From Burkholderiales bacterium (GTDB lineage: Bacteria > Pseudomonadota > Gammaproteobacteria > Burkholderiales > Burkholderiaceae): 5,131 nt of DNA. The translations under genes and the position numbers were made by a program. A model generated the notes under the pieces. That model ran no database searches, was not told where the DNA came from, and was given only the letters and a program-made list of their open reading frames with translations. This document shows positions 1 to 5,131 of this stretch, one piece after another. The stretch lies in the NCBI GenBank assembly GCA_947372535.1, contig CANBUA010000301.1, positions 1 through 5,131 on the forward strand, written 5' to 3'. The first letter of the stretch is position 1; every line of letters starts with the position of its first letter.

Positions 1-495
1 CTTCAGGACATCCGGGTGGGCGTGCCCATCGCCAACCGGCACCATGTTGAGACCGCCGGCGTGGTGGGCCTGTTCGTGAACACGCAGGTGCTGCGCAACC
101 GCATCGGCTCCCGCCTGCCGTTGCAAGCCGTGCTGGACCAGGCTTGCCAAGCTGCCCTGGGCGCCCAGGCCCACCAGGATCTGCCCTTCGAGCAACTGGT
201 CGAGGCCCTGCAGCCCGACCGCAGCCTGAGCCACAGCCCGCTGTTCCAGGTGATGCACAACCATCAGCGCCAGGACCGCCGCGCTTTGGCGCAACTCGAT
301 GGCTTGGCCATCAGCCCATGCGAGTTGGGCGACCAGGCCGCGCAGTTCGAGCTCACGCTGGACACCGACGAGCAGCCCGACGGGCGGGTGCAGGCCACGC
401 TGACCTACGCCCGCGAGTTGTTCGAGCCCGAGCGCATCCAGCGCCTGGCCGGGCACTATCTCCAGGTGCTCGGCGCGCTGGCGCATGCACCGCAG
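1..495 (+). other. Condensation domain, C-terminal part (core motifs C5-C7)
   Basis: The window opens just before the C5 core: GVPIANR at codons 7-13, then GLFVNTQVLR at 23-32. C6 follows as HQDLPFEQLVEAL (58-70) and C7 as HSPLFQVM (78-85). The catalytic HHxxxDG motif must lie upstream and cannot be inspected, so activity and the stereochemical subtype (LCL, DCL or dual) are undetermined. This domain would couple the upstream aminoacyl or peptidyl chain to the Ser loaded by the adjoining module. The closing segment with YARELFE (about 136-142) and the following helix are usual for the end of a C domain. The end boundary is approximate. Confidence 0.93.
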
Positions 496-3400
496 CAGGC
501 CGTCGGCGATGTCGAGCTGCTCGACGAGGCCGAGCTCGCGCAATTGCGCCAGTGGGGTCGCAACGAGCAACGTCATCCTGACCATCACCTGGTGCATGAA
601 CTGATCGCACAGCAAGCGGCACAAAGGCCGCATGCCCCGGCATTGGTCTTCGGCGAGCAGGTGCTGAACCACGGGCAGTTGAACCAGCGGGCCAATCAAC
701 TGGCCCATCACCTGATCGCCCTGGGTGTGGGCCCCGATGTGAAGGTGGGCATCGCGGTGGAGCGGTCCATCGAGATGGTGGTGGGCCTACTCGCCATCGC
801 CAAGGCGGGTGGCGCCTATGTGCCGCTGGATCCGGACTACCCGGCCGACCGTCTGGCCTACATGATCGAGGACAGCGGTGTGCAATTGCTGCTCACGCAA
901 AGCCACCTGCTGCCACGCTTGCCACGGCAACGCCGCGAAGGCCTGCACGTGATCGCGCTGGACAAGTTGGGCTTGAGTGACCAGCCCGACCACGATCCAC
1001 AGGTGCCGCTGCACGGCGACAACCTGGCCTACGTGATCTACACCTCGGGTTCAACCGGCCGGCCCAAAGGCGCGGCCAACCGGCACCGCTCCTTGCACAA
1101 CCGCCTGGCCTGGATGCAGCAGGCCCATGGCCTGGGCACGTCTGACACGGTCTTGCAGAAAACGCCGTTCAGCTTCGACGTGTCGGTGTGGGAATTCTTC
1201 TGGCCTTTGATGCAGGGCGCGCGCCTGGTCGTGGCCCAGCCCGGCGATCACCGGGACCCGTCTCGCCTTGCCGAGCTCATCGCCCAGCATGGCGTCACCA
1301 CCTTGCATTTCGTGCCGTCGATGTTGCGGGCCTTCATGGCGCATGAGGCAGGTCTGGAGGCCTGCGCCTCGGTCACGCGCATCCTCTGCAGTGGCGAAGC
1401 CCTGCCGGCCGAGCTGGCGCACCAGGTGCTGACGCGGTTGCCGAAGGCCGGGCTGCACAACCTGTATGGCCCCACCGAGGCGGCCATCGACGTGACGCAA
1501 TGGACATGCGTCGACGAGGGCCGAAGCAGCGTGCCCATTGGCCAGCCGATCTCAGGCACCAGCACGCTGATCCTGGACGCCGACCTGAACCTGGCGCCGC
1601 CAGGTGTGGCGGGCGAGCTGTACCTGGGCGGCGTGGGGCTGGGTCGAGGCTACCTCGGTCGCTCGGCGATGACATCCGAGCGCTTCGTGGCCCATCCCTT
1701 CAGCCAGACTGGAGAGCGCCTTTACCGCACGGGTGACCTGGCGCGCTGGCGCCTGGACGGCCAGATCGAATACCTGGGGCGGCTGGACCATCAAGTCAAG
1801 ATCCGTGGCCTGCGGATCGAACTCGGTGAGATCGAGGCGCAGCTCTTGAGTCAGCCCGAGGTCCGTGAAGCCGTCGTGGTGGCCCGGTCAAGCCCCGGTG
1901 GTGATCGGCTGTTGGCTTACGTGTCCTGCCTGACGGACCAGGACACCGCAGGCCAGCACACAGACGGGGCGACCTTGCTCCAGCGCCTGCGCCAGATGCT
2001 GCCCGAGCACATGGTGCCCTCGACGATCATGATCCTGCCCAGCCTGCCGTTGAACGCCAATGGCAAGCTGGACCGCAAGGCCTTGCCCGAGCCCGTGCTC
2101 AGCGATGCGCAGGTGAACGAGGCGCCGCAAGGCCACATCGAGCAGACGCTGGCGGCCATCTGGTGCGAGGTGCTGGGCCTTGACCAAGTGGGGCGACAGG
2201 CCCACTTCTTCGAACTAGGCGGTCACTCGCTGCTGGCCACCCGCATGGCCTCGCGCGTCAGGTTGGCCTTGAAGGTGTCGTTGCCCTTGCGCCTGGTGTT
2301 CGAGCACCCCGTGCTGAGCCGTCTGGCGGATTCTTTGGCGGCCTGCCTGGCGACGGACGTCACCCGTGAAGAAGCCAGCGCCTTCGCGGTCGCGGATGCC
2401 GTGCTGGCGCCCGTGCCGCGCACACCGGCCATGGCCCTGTCGCCCATCCAGCGTCGCTTGTGGCTGGTGGACCGGCTGGCCGGCGGCACGGCATCTGGTG
2501 AACGGGCGGCCTACAACATGGGCGTGGCCTTGCAACTGTCCGGCCCGCTGGATGTGGGCGCGTTGCGTGCCGCCTTGGATGCGCTGGTGCGGCGCCACGA
2601 GGTGCTGCGCACGGTTTACCCGCAGGACGAGGAGGGCGACCCCATTGCCGTGATCCTGCCTTTCGTGCCGATCGAGCTGGTGGTGACCGACCTCACCATG
2701 CACCCGGCCGGCGAGCAGCGCCACCATGTCGATGTCGCCCAGGCTGAACATGCGGGGGAGGCGTTCGACTTGGCCACCGGCCCCGTGCTGAGAACGGGCC
2801 TGCTGAAGCTGGCGCCCGAGCGGCACGTGCTGTTGCTGGCGGTGCACCACATGGCCTTCGACGGTTGGTCGCAGTCGGTGTTCGCCAGGGAATTCGCGGC
2901 GCTCTACCAGGCGTTCAGAGATGGGGTCGAACCCACGCTGGCGCCCTTGCGCATCCAGTACACGGACCATGCCCATTGGCAGGCCCTGCAATTGGAGCGC
3001 CACCAGGCTGGTCATGCCGATTTCTGGCGTGGCTACCTGCAAGGCGCGCCCGAGGTGTCCACGCTGGCGCCCGATCCGGCGCCGTTGGCGGTCACGGCCA
3101 GTCCGTCGGCTGGCGATGTGGTGGACCTGGCCGTGCCGCCTGATTTGGTCGACGGTCTCGAGCACCTGGCCCGTTCGCACGGTTGCAGCCTGTTTACCGT
3201 GTTGCTGGCCAGCTTCCAGTGCTTGCTCCACGAGCGCCTCGATGCCGATGACCTGGTGATCGGCACCGACGTGGCCGGGCGGCACCATCCCGACCTGGAA
3301 GGCCTGATCGGTTTCTTCGTCAACGTGGTGCCGCTTCGGTCGCGCCGCCCGCAAGGCATGGGCTTTTCGCCATGGCTGTCCCGGGTCAAGCAGGACACGC

Positions 3401-4911
3401 TGTCCGCGTTCGAGCACGAGTCGGTGCCTTTCGACCGGATCCTCGAGCTGGCCGGCAACCGGTCCCGAGGCCGACATCGCCTGCCGCTGGTGCAGATCCT
3501 GTTCGTGCTGCAGAACACGCCCGAAGGCCGCCTGGCCTTGCCCGGTCTGTCGATCGACACCCTGAGCCCGGCAAGCACACGCGCCAAGTTCGATTTGGCG
3601 ATGTTCGTCGACCAGGATCGGGGCGGCTTGTCCGCCCGGCTGGTTTACGCGGCGGGCCTGTACCGGCGCGACACCATCGAGCGCCTGGCTGCCGACTGGG
3701 GCGAACTGCTGCGCCAGGTGCTTGAGGCACCCGACACCCCCCTGGACCGCCTGGCCTTGGCCCGGCCCCGGCCCTTCAACGAGGACCCTCCCAAGAAGGA
3801 GCCCAACCCCATGACCACGACTGCCACGACCGCCACGCCTGCCACCAGCAAGCTGGACAAGCTCAAACGCATCGCGAGCCGGCCCACCACGGTGGCTGTG
3901 CAGGCACCGGCCGGGCGTGTCCGCATGGGCACCCTGGCCGAGGGCCGGGATTTCCCCGCGCTGATCGAGCCCATCGGTGGCGACCTCGATGCGGTCGCCT
4001 GGGCCCGCGAGCACCGCGGCGCCATCGAGGCCTTGCTGCTCAAGCACGGCGGCATCCTGTTCCGCGATTTCGGGTTGAAGACGCCGCAGGACTTCGAAGC
4101 ATTCGCCGAGGCGATCGAGCCCGGGCTTTACGGCGGTTACGGCGACCTGCCCAAGAAGGAGGGTGGCCGCAACACCTACCGCTCCACGCCGTACCCCGAG
4201 CGCGAGATGATCCTCTATCACAACGAGAGTTCGCACCTGGAGCGCTGGCCGCGCAAGCAGTGGTTCTTCTGCGAGCTGCCATCGCCCGTGGGTGGTGCCA
4301 CGCCCATTGTCGATGGCCGCGAGATGCTGCGCCGCTTGCCCAGCGCGCTGGTCGATGAACTCGAACGCAAGCAGTTGCTTTACGTGCGCACCTTCACCCG
4401 GCGCCTGGACGTGAGCTGGCAGGATTTCTTCAAGACCGACAGCCGCGACGAGGTCCAGGCAAAGCTTGAGGCGGCGGGCATCGAGTGGCGCTGGCTGGCC
4501 AACGATGAACTGCAGACCCGCACCCGCTGCCCGGCAGTCATCAAGCACCCCGTGAGCGGCGAGCGCGTGTTCTTCAACCAGGTGCAGCTGCATCATGTCA
4601 GTTGCCTGGTGCCGGATGTGCGCGAAGACCTGCTGGCCATGGTCGGCATGGACCGCATGCCCCGGCAGGTCTATCACGGTGATGGCTCGCCCATCAGCGA
4701 CGAGACCATGGCCGTGATCGGGCAGGCCTACGAGGCTTGCGCCGTGCGCTTCCAGTGGCGTCAGGGCGACGTGATCATGCTGGACAACATGCTGGCCGCG
4801 CATGCCCGGGACCCGTACGAAGGGCCCCGCAAGATCGTGGTGGCCATGGGCGACATGTTCGAGCGCTCGGCGCTGGATGCTGGCTCGATCACCACAACGG
4901 GGGCGATGTGA
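1..4911 (+). CDS. NRPS, C(partial)-A(Ser)-T-interface/C-like-beta-hydroxylase; 5' end outside window
   Basis: A multidomain non-ribosomal peptide synthetase, cytosolic, predicted to add serine to a growing peptide and to carry a fused beta-hydroxylase. The frame is open from base 1 (codons 1-5 read LQDIR, continuing a C-domain core), so the GTG at 16 is not a start and the true start lies upstream; 1636 codons are visible. Domains by window codon: C domain C-terminal part 1 to ~165; A ~197-698; T ~708-783; C-superfamily domain ~811-1256; Pro/Thr/Ala-rich linker ~1257-1290; SyrP/TauD-like Fe(II)/2-oxoglutarate oxygenase ~1291-1630. No epimerase or thioesterase is present, so chain release must happen elsewhere. 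It ends in TGA that overlaps the ATG of a further NRPS gene, implying co-transcription. The order T, C-like, hydroxylase agrees with the interface/I-beta-H(Asp) fusions known from beta-hydroxyaspartate siderophore synthetases. The family call is firm; the siderophore product is an inference. Confidence 0.96.
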   Translation, partial: LQDIRVGVPIANRHHVETAGVVGLFVNTQVLRNRIGSRLPLQAVLDQACQAALGAQAHQDLPFEQLVEALQPDRSLSHSPLFQVMHNHQRQDRRALAQLDGLAISPCELGDQAAQFELTLDTDEQPDGRVQATLTYARELFEPERIQRLAGHYLQVLGALAHAPQQAVGDVELLDEAELAQLRQWGRNEQRHPDHHLVHELIAQQAAQRPHAPALVFGEQVLNHGQLNQRANQLAHHLIALGVGPDVKVGIAVERSIEMVVGLLAIAKAGGAYVPLDPDYPADRLAYMIEDSGVQLLLTQSHLLPRLPRQRREGLHVIALDKLGLSDQPDHDPQVPLHGDNLAYVIYTSGSTGRPKGAANRHRSLHNRLAWMQQAHGLGTSDTVLQKTPFSFDVSVWEFFWPLMQGARLVVAQPGDHRDPSRLAELIAQHGVTTLHFVPSMLRAFMAHEAGLEACASVTRILCSGEALPAELAHQVLTRLPKAGLHNLYGPTEAAIDVTQWTCVDEGRSSVPIGQPISGTSTLILDADLNLAPPGVAGELYLGGVGLGRGYLGRSAMTSERFVAHPFSQTGERLYRTGDLARWRLDGQIEYLGRLDHQVKIRGLRIELGEIEAQLLSQPEVREAVVVARSSPGGDRLLAYVSCLTDQDTAGQHTDGATLLQRLRQMLPEHMVPSTIMILPSLPLNANGKLDRKALPEPVLSDAQVNEAPQGHIEQTLAAIWCEVLGLDQVGRQAHFFELGGHSLLATRMASRVRLALKVSLPLRLVFEHPVLSRLADSLAACLATDVTREEASAFAVADAVLAPVPRTPAMALSPIQRRLWLVDRLAGGTASGERAAYNMGVALQLSGPLDVGALRAALDALVRRHEVLRTVYPQDEEGDPIAVILPFVPIELVVTDLTMHPAGEQRHHVDVAQAEHAGEAFDLATGPVLRTGLLKLAPERHVLLLAVHHMAFDGWSQSVFAREFAALYQAFRDGVEPTLAPLRIQYTDHAHWQALQLERHQAGHADFWRGYLQGAPEVSTLAPDPAPLAVTASPSAGDVVDLAVPPDLVDGLEHLARSHGCSLFTVLLASFQCLLHERLDADDLVIGTDVAGRHHPDLEGLIGFFVNVVPLRSRRPQGMGFSPWLSRVKQDTLSAFEHESVPFDRILELAGNRSRGRHRLPLVQILFVLQNTPEGRLALPGLSIDTLSPASTRAKFDLAMFVDQDRGGLSARLVYAAGLYRRDTIERLAADWGELLRQVLEAPDTPLDRLALARPRPFNEDPPKKEPNPMTTTATTATPATSKLDKLKRIASRPTTVAVQAPAGRVRMGTLAEGRDFPALIEPIGGDLDAVAWAREHRGAIEALLLKHGGILFRDFGLKTPQDFEAFAEAIEPGLYGGYGDLPKKEGGRNTYRSTPYPEREMILYHNESSHLERWPRKQWFFCELPSPVGGATPIVDGREMLRRLPSALVDELERKQLLYVRTFTRRLDVSWQDFFKTDSRDEVQAKLEAAGIEWRWLANDELQTRTRCPAVIKHPVSGERVFFNQVQLHHVSCLVPDVREDLLAMVGMDRMPRQVYHGDGSPISDETMAVIGQAYEACAVRFQWRQGDVIMLDNMLAAHARDPYEGPRKIVVAMGDMFERSALDAGSITTTGAM
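589..2094 (+). other. Adenylation domain, predicted serine-specific
   Basis: Activates an amino acid with ATP and transfers it to the T-domain thiol. Visible cores: A3 YVIYTSGSTGRPKG (codons 344-357), A5 NLYGPTEAAID (487-497), A7 YRTGDLARW, A8 with KIRGLRIELGEIE, and A10 NGKLDRKALP (687-696) with the catalytic Lys689. Aligned by eye to GrsA, the pocket positions 235/236/239/278/299/301/322/330/331/517 are D393, V394, W397, H436, L462, S464, L488, I496, D497 and K689, i.e. DVWHLSLIDK. This is the established serine signature; EntF has the near-identical DVWHFSLVDK. Context residues such as LHFVPSML and CSGEALPAEL also match Ser-activating domains. It does not resemble the Asp code (DLTKVGHIGK). 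Confidence 0.93.
2122..2349 (+). other. Thiolation (peptidyl-carrier) domain
   Basis: Four-helix carrier domain that bears the phosphopantetheine arm. The attachment motif FFELGGHSLLATR is present, with the modified Ser at codon 743 (nt 2227-2229), followed by the helix III/IV segment LRLVFEHPVLSRLADSL. The loop is of the LGGHS type, usual for carriers that feed a condensation-type domain; carriers that feed an epimerase more often have LGGDS. This agrees with the absence of an E domain and suggests the loaded Ser stays L. It must serve both the following C-like domain and, for chain transfer, the C domain of the next protein. Confidence 0.95.
2431..3768 (+). other. C-superfamily domain, probable 'interface' domain for the hydroxylase
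   Basis: A complete condensation-fold domain: C1 ALSPIQRRLW (codons 812-821), C2 RRHEVLR, C3 HHMAFDG (949-955), C4-like YTDHAHWQ, C5 GLIGFFVNVVPLR (1101-1113), C6 HESVPFDRILEL (from 1139) and C7 LPLVQILFVLQN (1161-1172). No A or T domain follows. It is succeeded directly by the oxygenase, so it cannot be the start of a normal extension module. Reitz and colleagues (PNAS 2019) described such non-canonical C-superfamily members as interface domains, proposed to present carrier-bound Asp or His to the beta-hydroxylase. The placement supports that reading. The intact HHxxxDG means a genuine condensation role cannot be excluded by eye. FVNVVPLR departs from the common FVNTLVLR at C5. Confidence 0.78.
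3796..3813 (+). promoter_or_regulatory. Possible internal ribosome binding site and start at the hydroxylase junction
   Basis: AAGGAG at 3796-3801 is followed by nine bases and then an in-frame ATG at 3811-3813, exactly where the hydroxylase homology region and its low-complexity leader begin. Spacing and strength would suit translation initiation of a free 366-residue hydroxylase. The same bases are also codons for Lys-Lys-Glu within the linker, and an identical 12-base string recurs at 4150-4161 without a usable start, so chance is possible. Confidence 0.35.
3817..3843 (+). repeat. Imperfect 9-base tandem repeat in the interdomain linker
   Basis: Three consecutive units, ACGACTGCC, ACGACCGCC and ACGCCTGCC, encode Thr-Thr-Ala, Thr-Thr-Ala and Thr-Pro-Ala, followed by a further ACC. 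The units lie just after Met1271 and before the first predicted helix of the hydroxylase (SKLDKLKRIASR). They form a flexible Thr/Ala-rich tether, which could expand or contract by slippage without breaking the frame. Confidence 0.7.
4899..4903 (+). promoter_or_regulatory. Weak ribosome binding site for the downstream NRPS gene
   Basis: GGGGG ends seven bases before the ATG at 4911. It is only a partial Shine-Dalgarno match. With the stop of the previous gene overlapping the start (TGATG), translation of the second synthetase probably depends on coupling to the first. A GTG at 4908 in the same frame is an alternative start only one codon upstream. Confidence 0.4.
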
Positions 4912-5131
4912 TGGATCAGCAGGTCGGAGGGCCGGTGTCGGCGGGCGTGGGCTTCAGCCCCGAGCAACGCGCCTGGTGGGCGATGTTCGAGCAGCAAGGT
5001 GTGACCCACCCGGGGCAGGCAGTCCACGTGGCGCTGGCCGAGGTGGACGGGCCTTTGAACGAAGCGCTGCTTCGCGAAGCCGTGACTGCCGTGGTCTGCC
5101 GCCACGAGGCCTTGCGCCAGCGCCTGGCGCA
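4911..5131 (+). CDS. Next NRPS gene, N-terminal part of a condensation domain; 3' end outside window
   Basis: Starts at ATG 4911, overlapping the preceding TGA by one base, and stays open to the window edge (73 full codons). After a short leader of about 14 residues comes FSPEQRAWW, which fits the C1 core of condensation domains, and later CRHEALRQRL, which fits the C2 core (RHExLR). The distance between the two and the intervening DGPLNEALLREAV helix match the N-terminal half of the fold. The protein is therefore a further NRPS subunit opening directly with a C domain, so it should accept the chain from the serine module upstream. The HHxxxDG motif and all later domains lie beyond the edge, so its amino-acid specificity and C-domain subtype are unknown. 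An Asp-loading module here would explain the upstream hydroxylase, but this is a guess. Confidence 0.88.
   Translation, partial: MDQQVGGPVSAGVGFSPEQRAWWAMFEQQGVTHPGQAVHVALAEVDGPLNEALLREAVTAVVCRHEALRQRLA

Larger units (their letters stand above)
3811..4908 (+). other. Fused SyrP/TauD-like Fe(II)/2-oxoglutarate beta-hydroxylase domain (probable I-beta-H(Asp) type)
   Basis: Predicted non-heme iron oxygenase that hydroxylates the beta-carbon of a carrier-bound amino acid with 2-oxoglutarate and O2. The N-terminal core HGGILFRDF is at codons 1349-1357. The iron facial triad is His1407 and Glu1409 (HNE, nt 4219-4227) with distal His1601 (nt 4801-4803, in AAHARDPYEGPRK). Arg1610 in GPRK is the likely 2-oxoglutarate carboxylate ligand. 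HxE instead of HxD is usual in the SyrP group, as is the FFCELPSPVGGATPIVDGR segment after it. From Met1271 the domain has 366 residues, close to the length of free SyrP-like enzymes. Fused C-terminal members preceded by an interface domain are reported to give L-threo-beta-hydroxy-Asp, whereas free ones give L-erythro. The Asp substrate is inferred from family; beta-hydroxy-His is the alternative. Confidence 0.88.

Noticed and set aside
16..18. GTG as the start of the NRPS gene
   Set aside because: The frame is open to base 1 and the sequence there is in the middle of a condensation-domain core, so the start is upstream of the window.
144..3725. Shorter open frames in other frames and on the minus strand
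   Set aside because: They overlap the NRPS frame, have skewed Arg/Pro/Ala compositions typical of shifted GC-rich code, and carry no recognisable motifs.
2122..3768. Epimerization domain after the T domain
   Set aside because: The carrier loop is LGGHS rather than LGGDS, and the following domain shows C1, C2, C5, C6 and C7 condensation-type cores, including a FFVN-type C5 segment, with no E-domain-specific motifs recognised.
4150..4163. Second AAGAAGGAGG string inside the hydroxylase as a ribosome binding site
   Set aside because: No in-frame start follows at a usable distance and it lies within the conserved fold; it results from Pro-Lys-Lys-Glu codons. It does show that the similar string at 3790-3801 could be a chance match.
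2215..4803. Very long open frame (862 codons) on the minus strand, opposite the C-like and hydroxylase domains
   Set aside because: It is codon-aligned with the sense gene, so its stops can arise only from sense TTA, CTA or TCA codons, which are rare in this GC-rich gene; it ends exactly at the CTA codon at 2215. The translation is rich in His, Gln, Arg and Gly with no recognisable domain, while the sense frame is fully explained.
4911..5131. Thioesterase or release domain after the hydroxylase
   Set aside because: The next gene begins with C1- and C2-like cores, not with an alpha/beta-hydrolase; no GxSxG is seen in the visible part.

Overview
The window lies inside a GC-rich bacterial non-ribosomal peptide synthetase (NRPS) operon, read entirely on the + strand. 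Codons end overwhelmingly in G or C, and the gene is packed tightly against its neighbour. With a module that carries a SyrP/TauD-like hydroxylase, this suggests a proteobacterium, plausibly a Burkholderiales-type betaproteobacterium. That assignment is an inference from style, not from a marker gene.

Layout: positions 1-4911 are one uninterrupted reading frame that enters from the left with its true start outside the window. It encodes, in order, the C-terminal part of a condensation (C) domain, an adenylation (A) domain, a thiolation/peptidyl-carrier (T) domain, a second condensation-superfamily domain, and a C-terminal Fe(II)/2-oxoglutarate-dependent beta-hydroxylase domain of the SyrP/TauD type. 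From 4911 a second NRPS gene starts, overlapping the first by one base (TGATG). Its first 73 codons, the beginning of a C domain, run off the right edge. There is no intergenic stretch, no RNA gene and no mobile element.

How it works together: the ten A-domain pocket residues read D-V-W-H-L-S-L-I-D-K, the serine code. This module should therefore load Ser on its T domain. The C-like domain plus hydroxylase at the C terminus matches the published 'interface domain + I-beta-H(Asp)' arrangement of beta-hydroxyaspartate siderophore synthetases, in which the interface domain is proposed to position a carrier-bound amino acid for beta-hydroxylation. The product is thus probably a siderophore-like lipopeptide or peptide with Ser next to or near a beta-hydroxy-Asp (less likely beta-hydroxy-His). 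The substrate and product are inferred.

Main points for a second look: the mismatch between a Ser-loading module and a hydroxylase expected to act on Asp; an AAGGAG ribosome-binding-like sequence and ATG at the exact domain junction, which could allow a free hydroxylase to be made or mark an old gene fusion; an intact HHxxxDG motif in the putative interface domain; and the lack of visible docking elements between this protein and the next synthetase.
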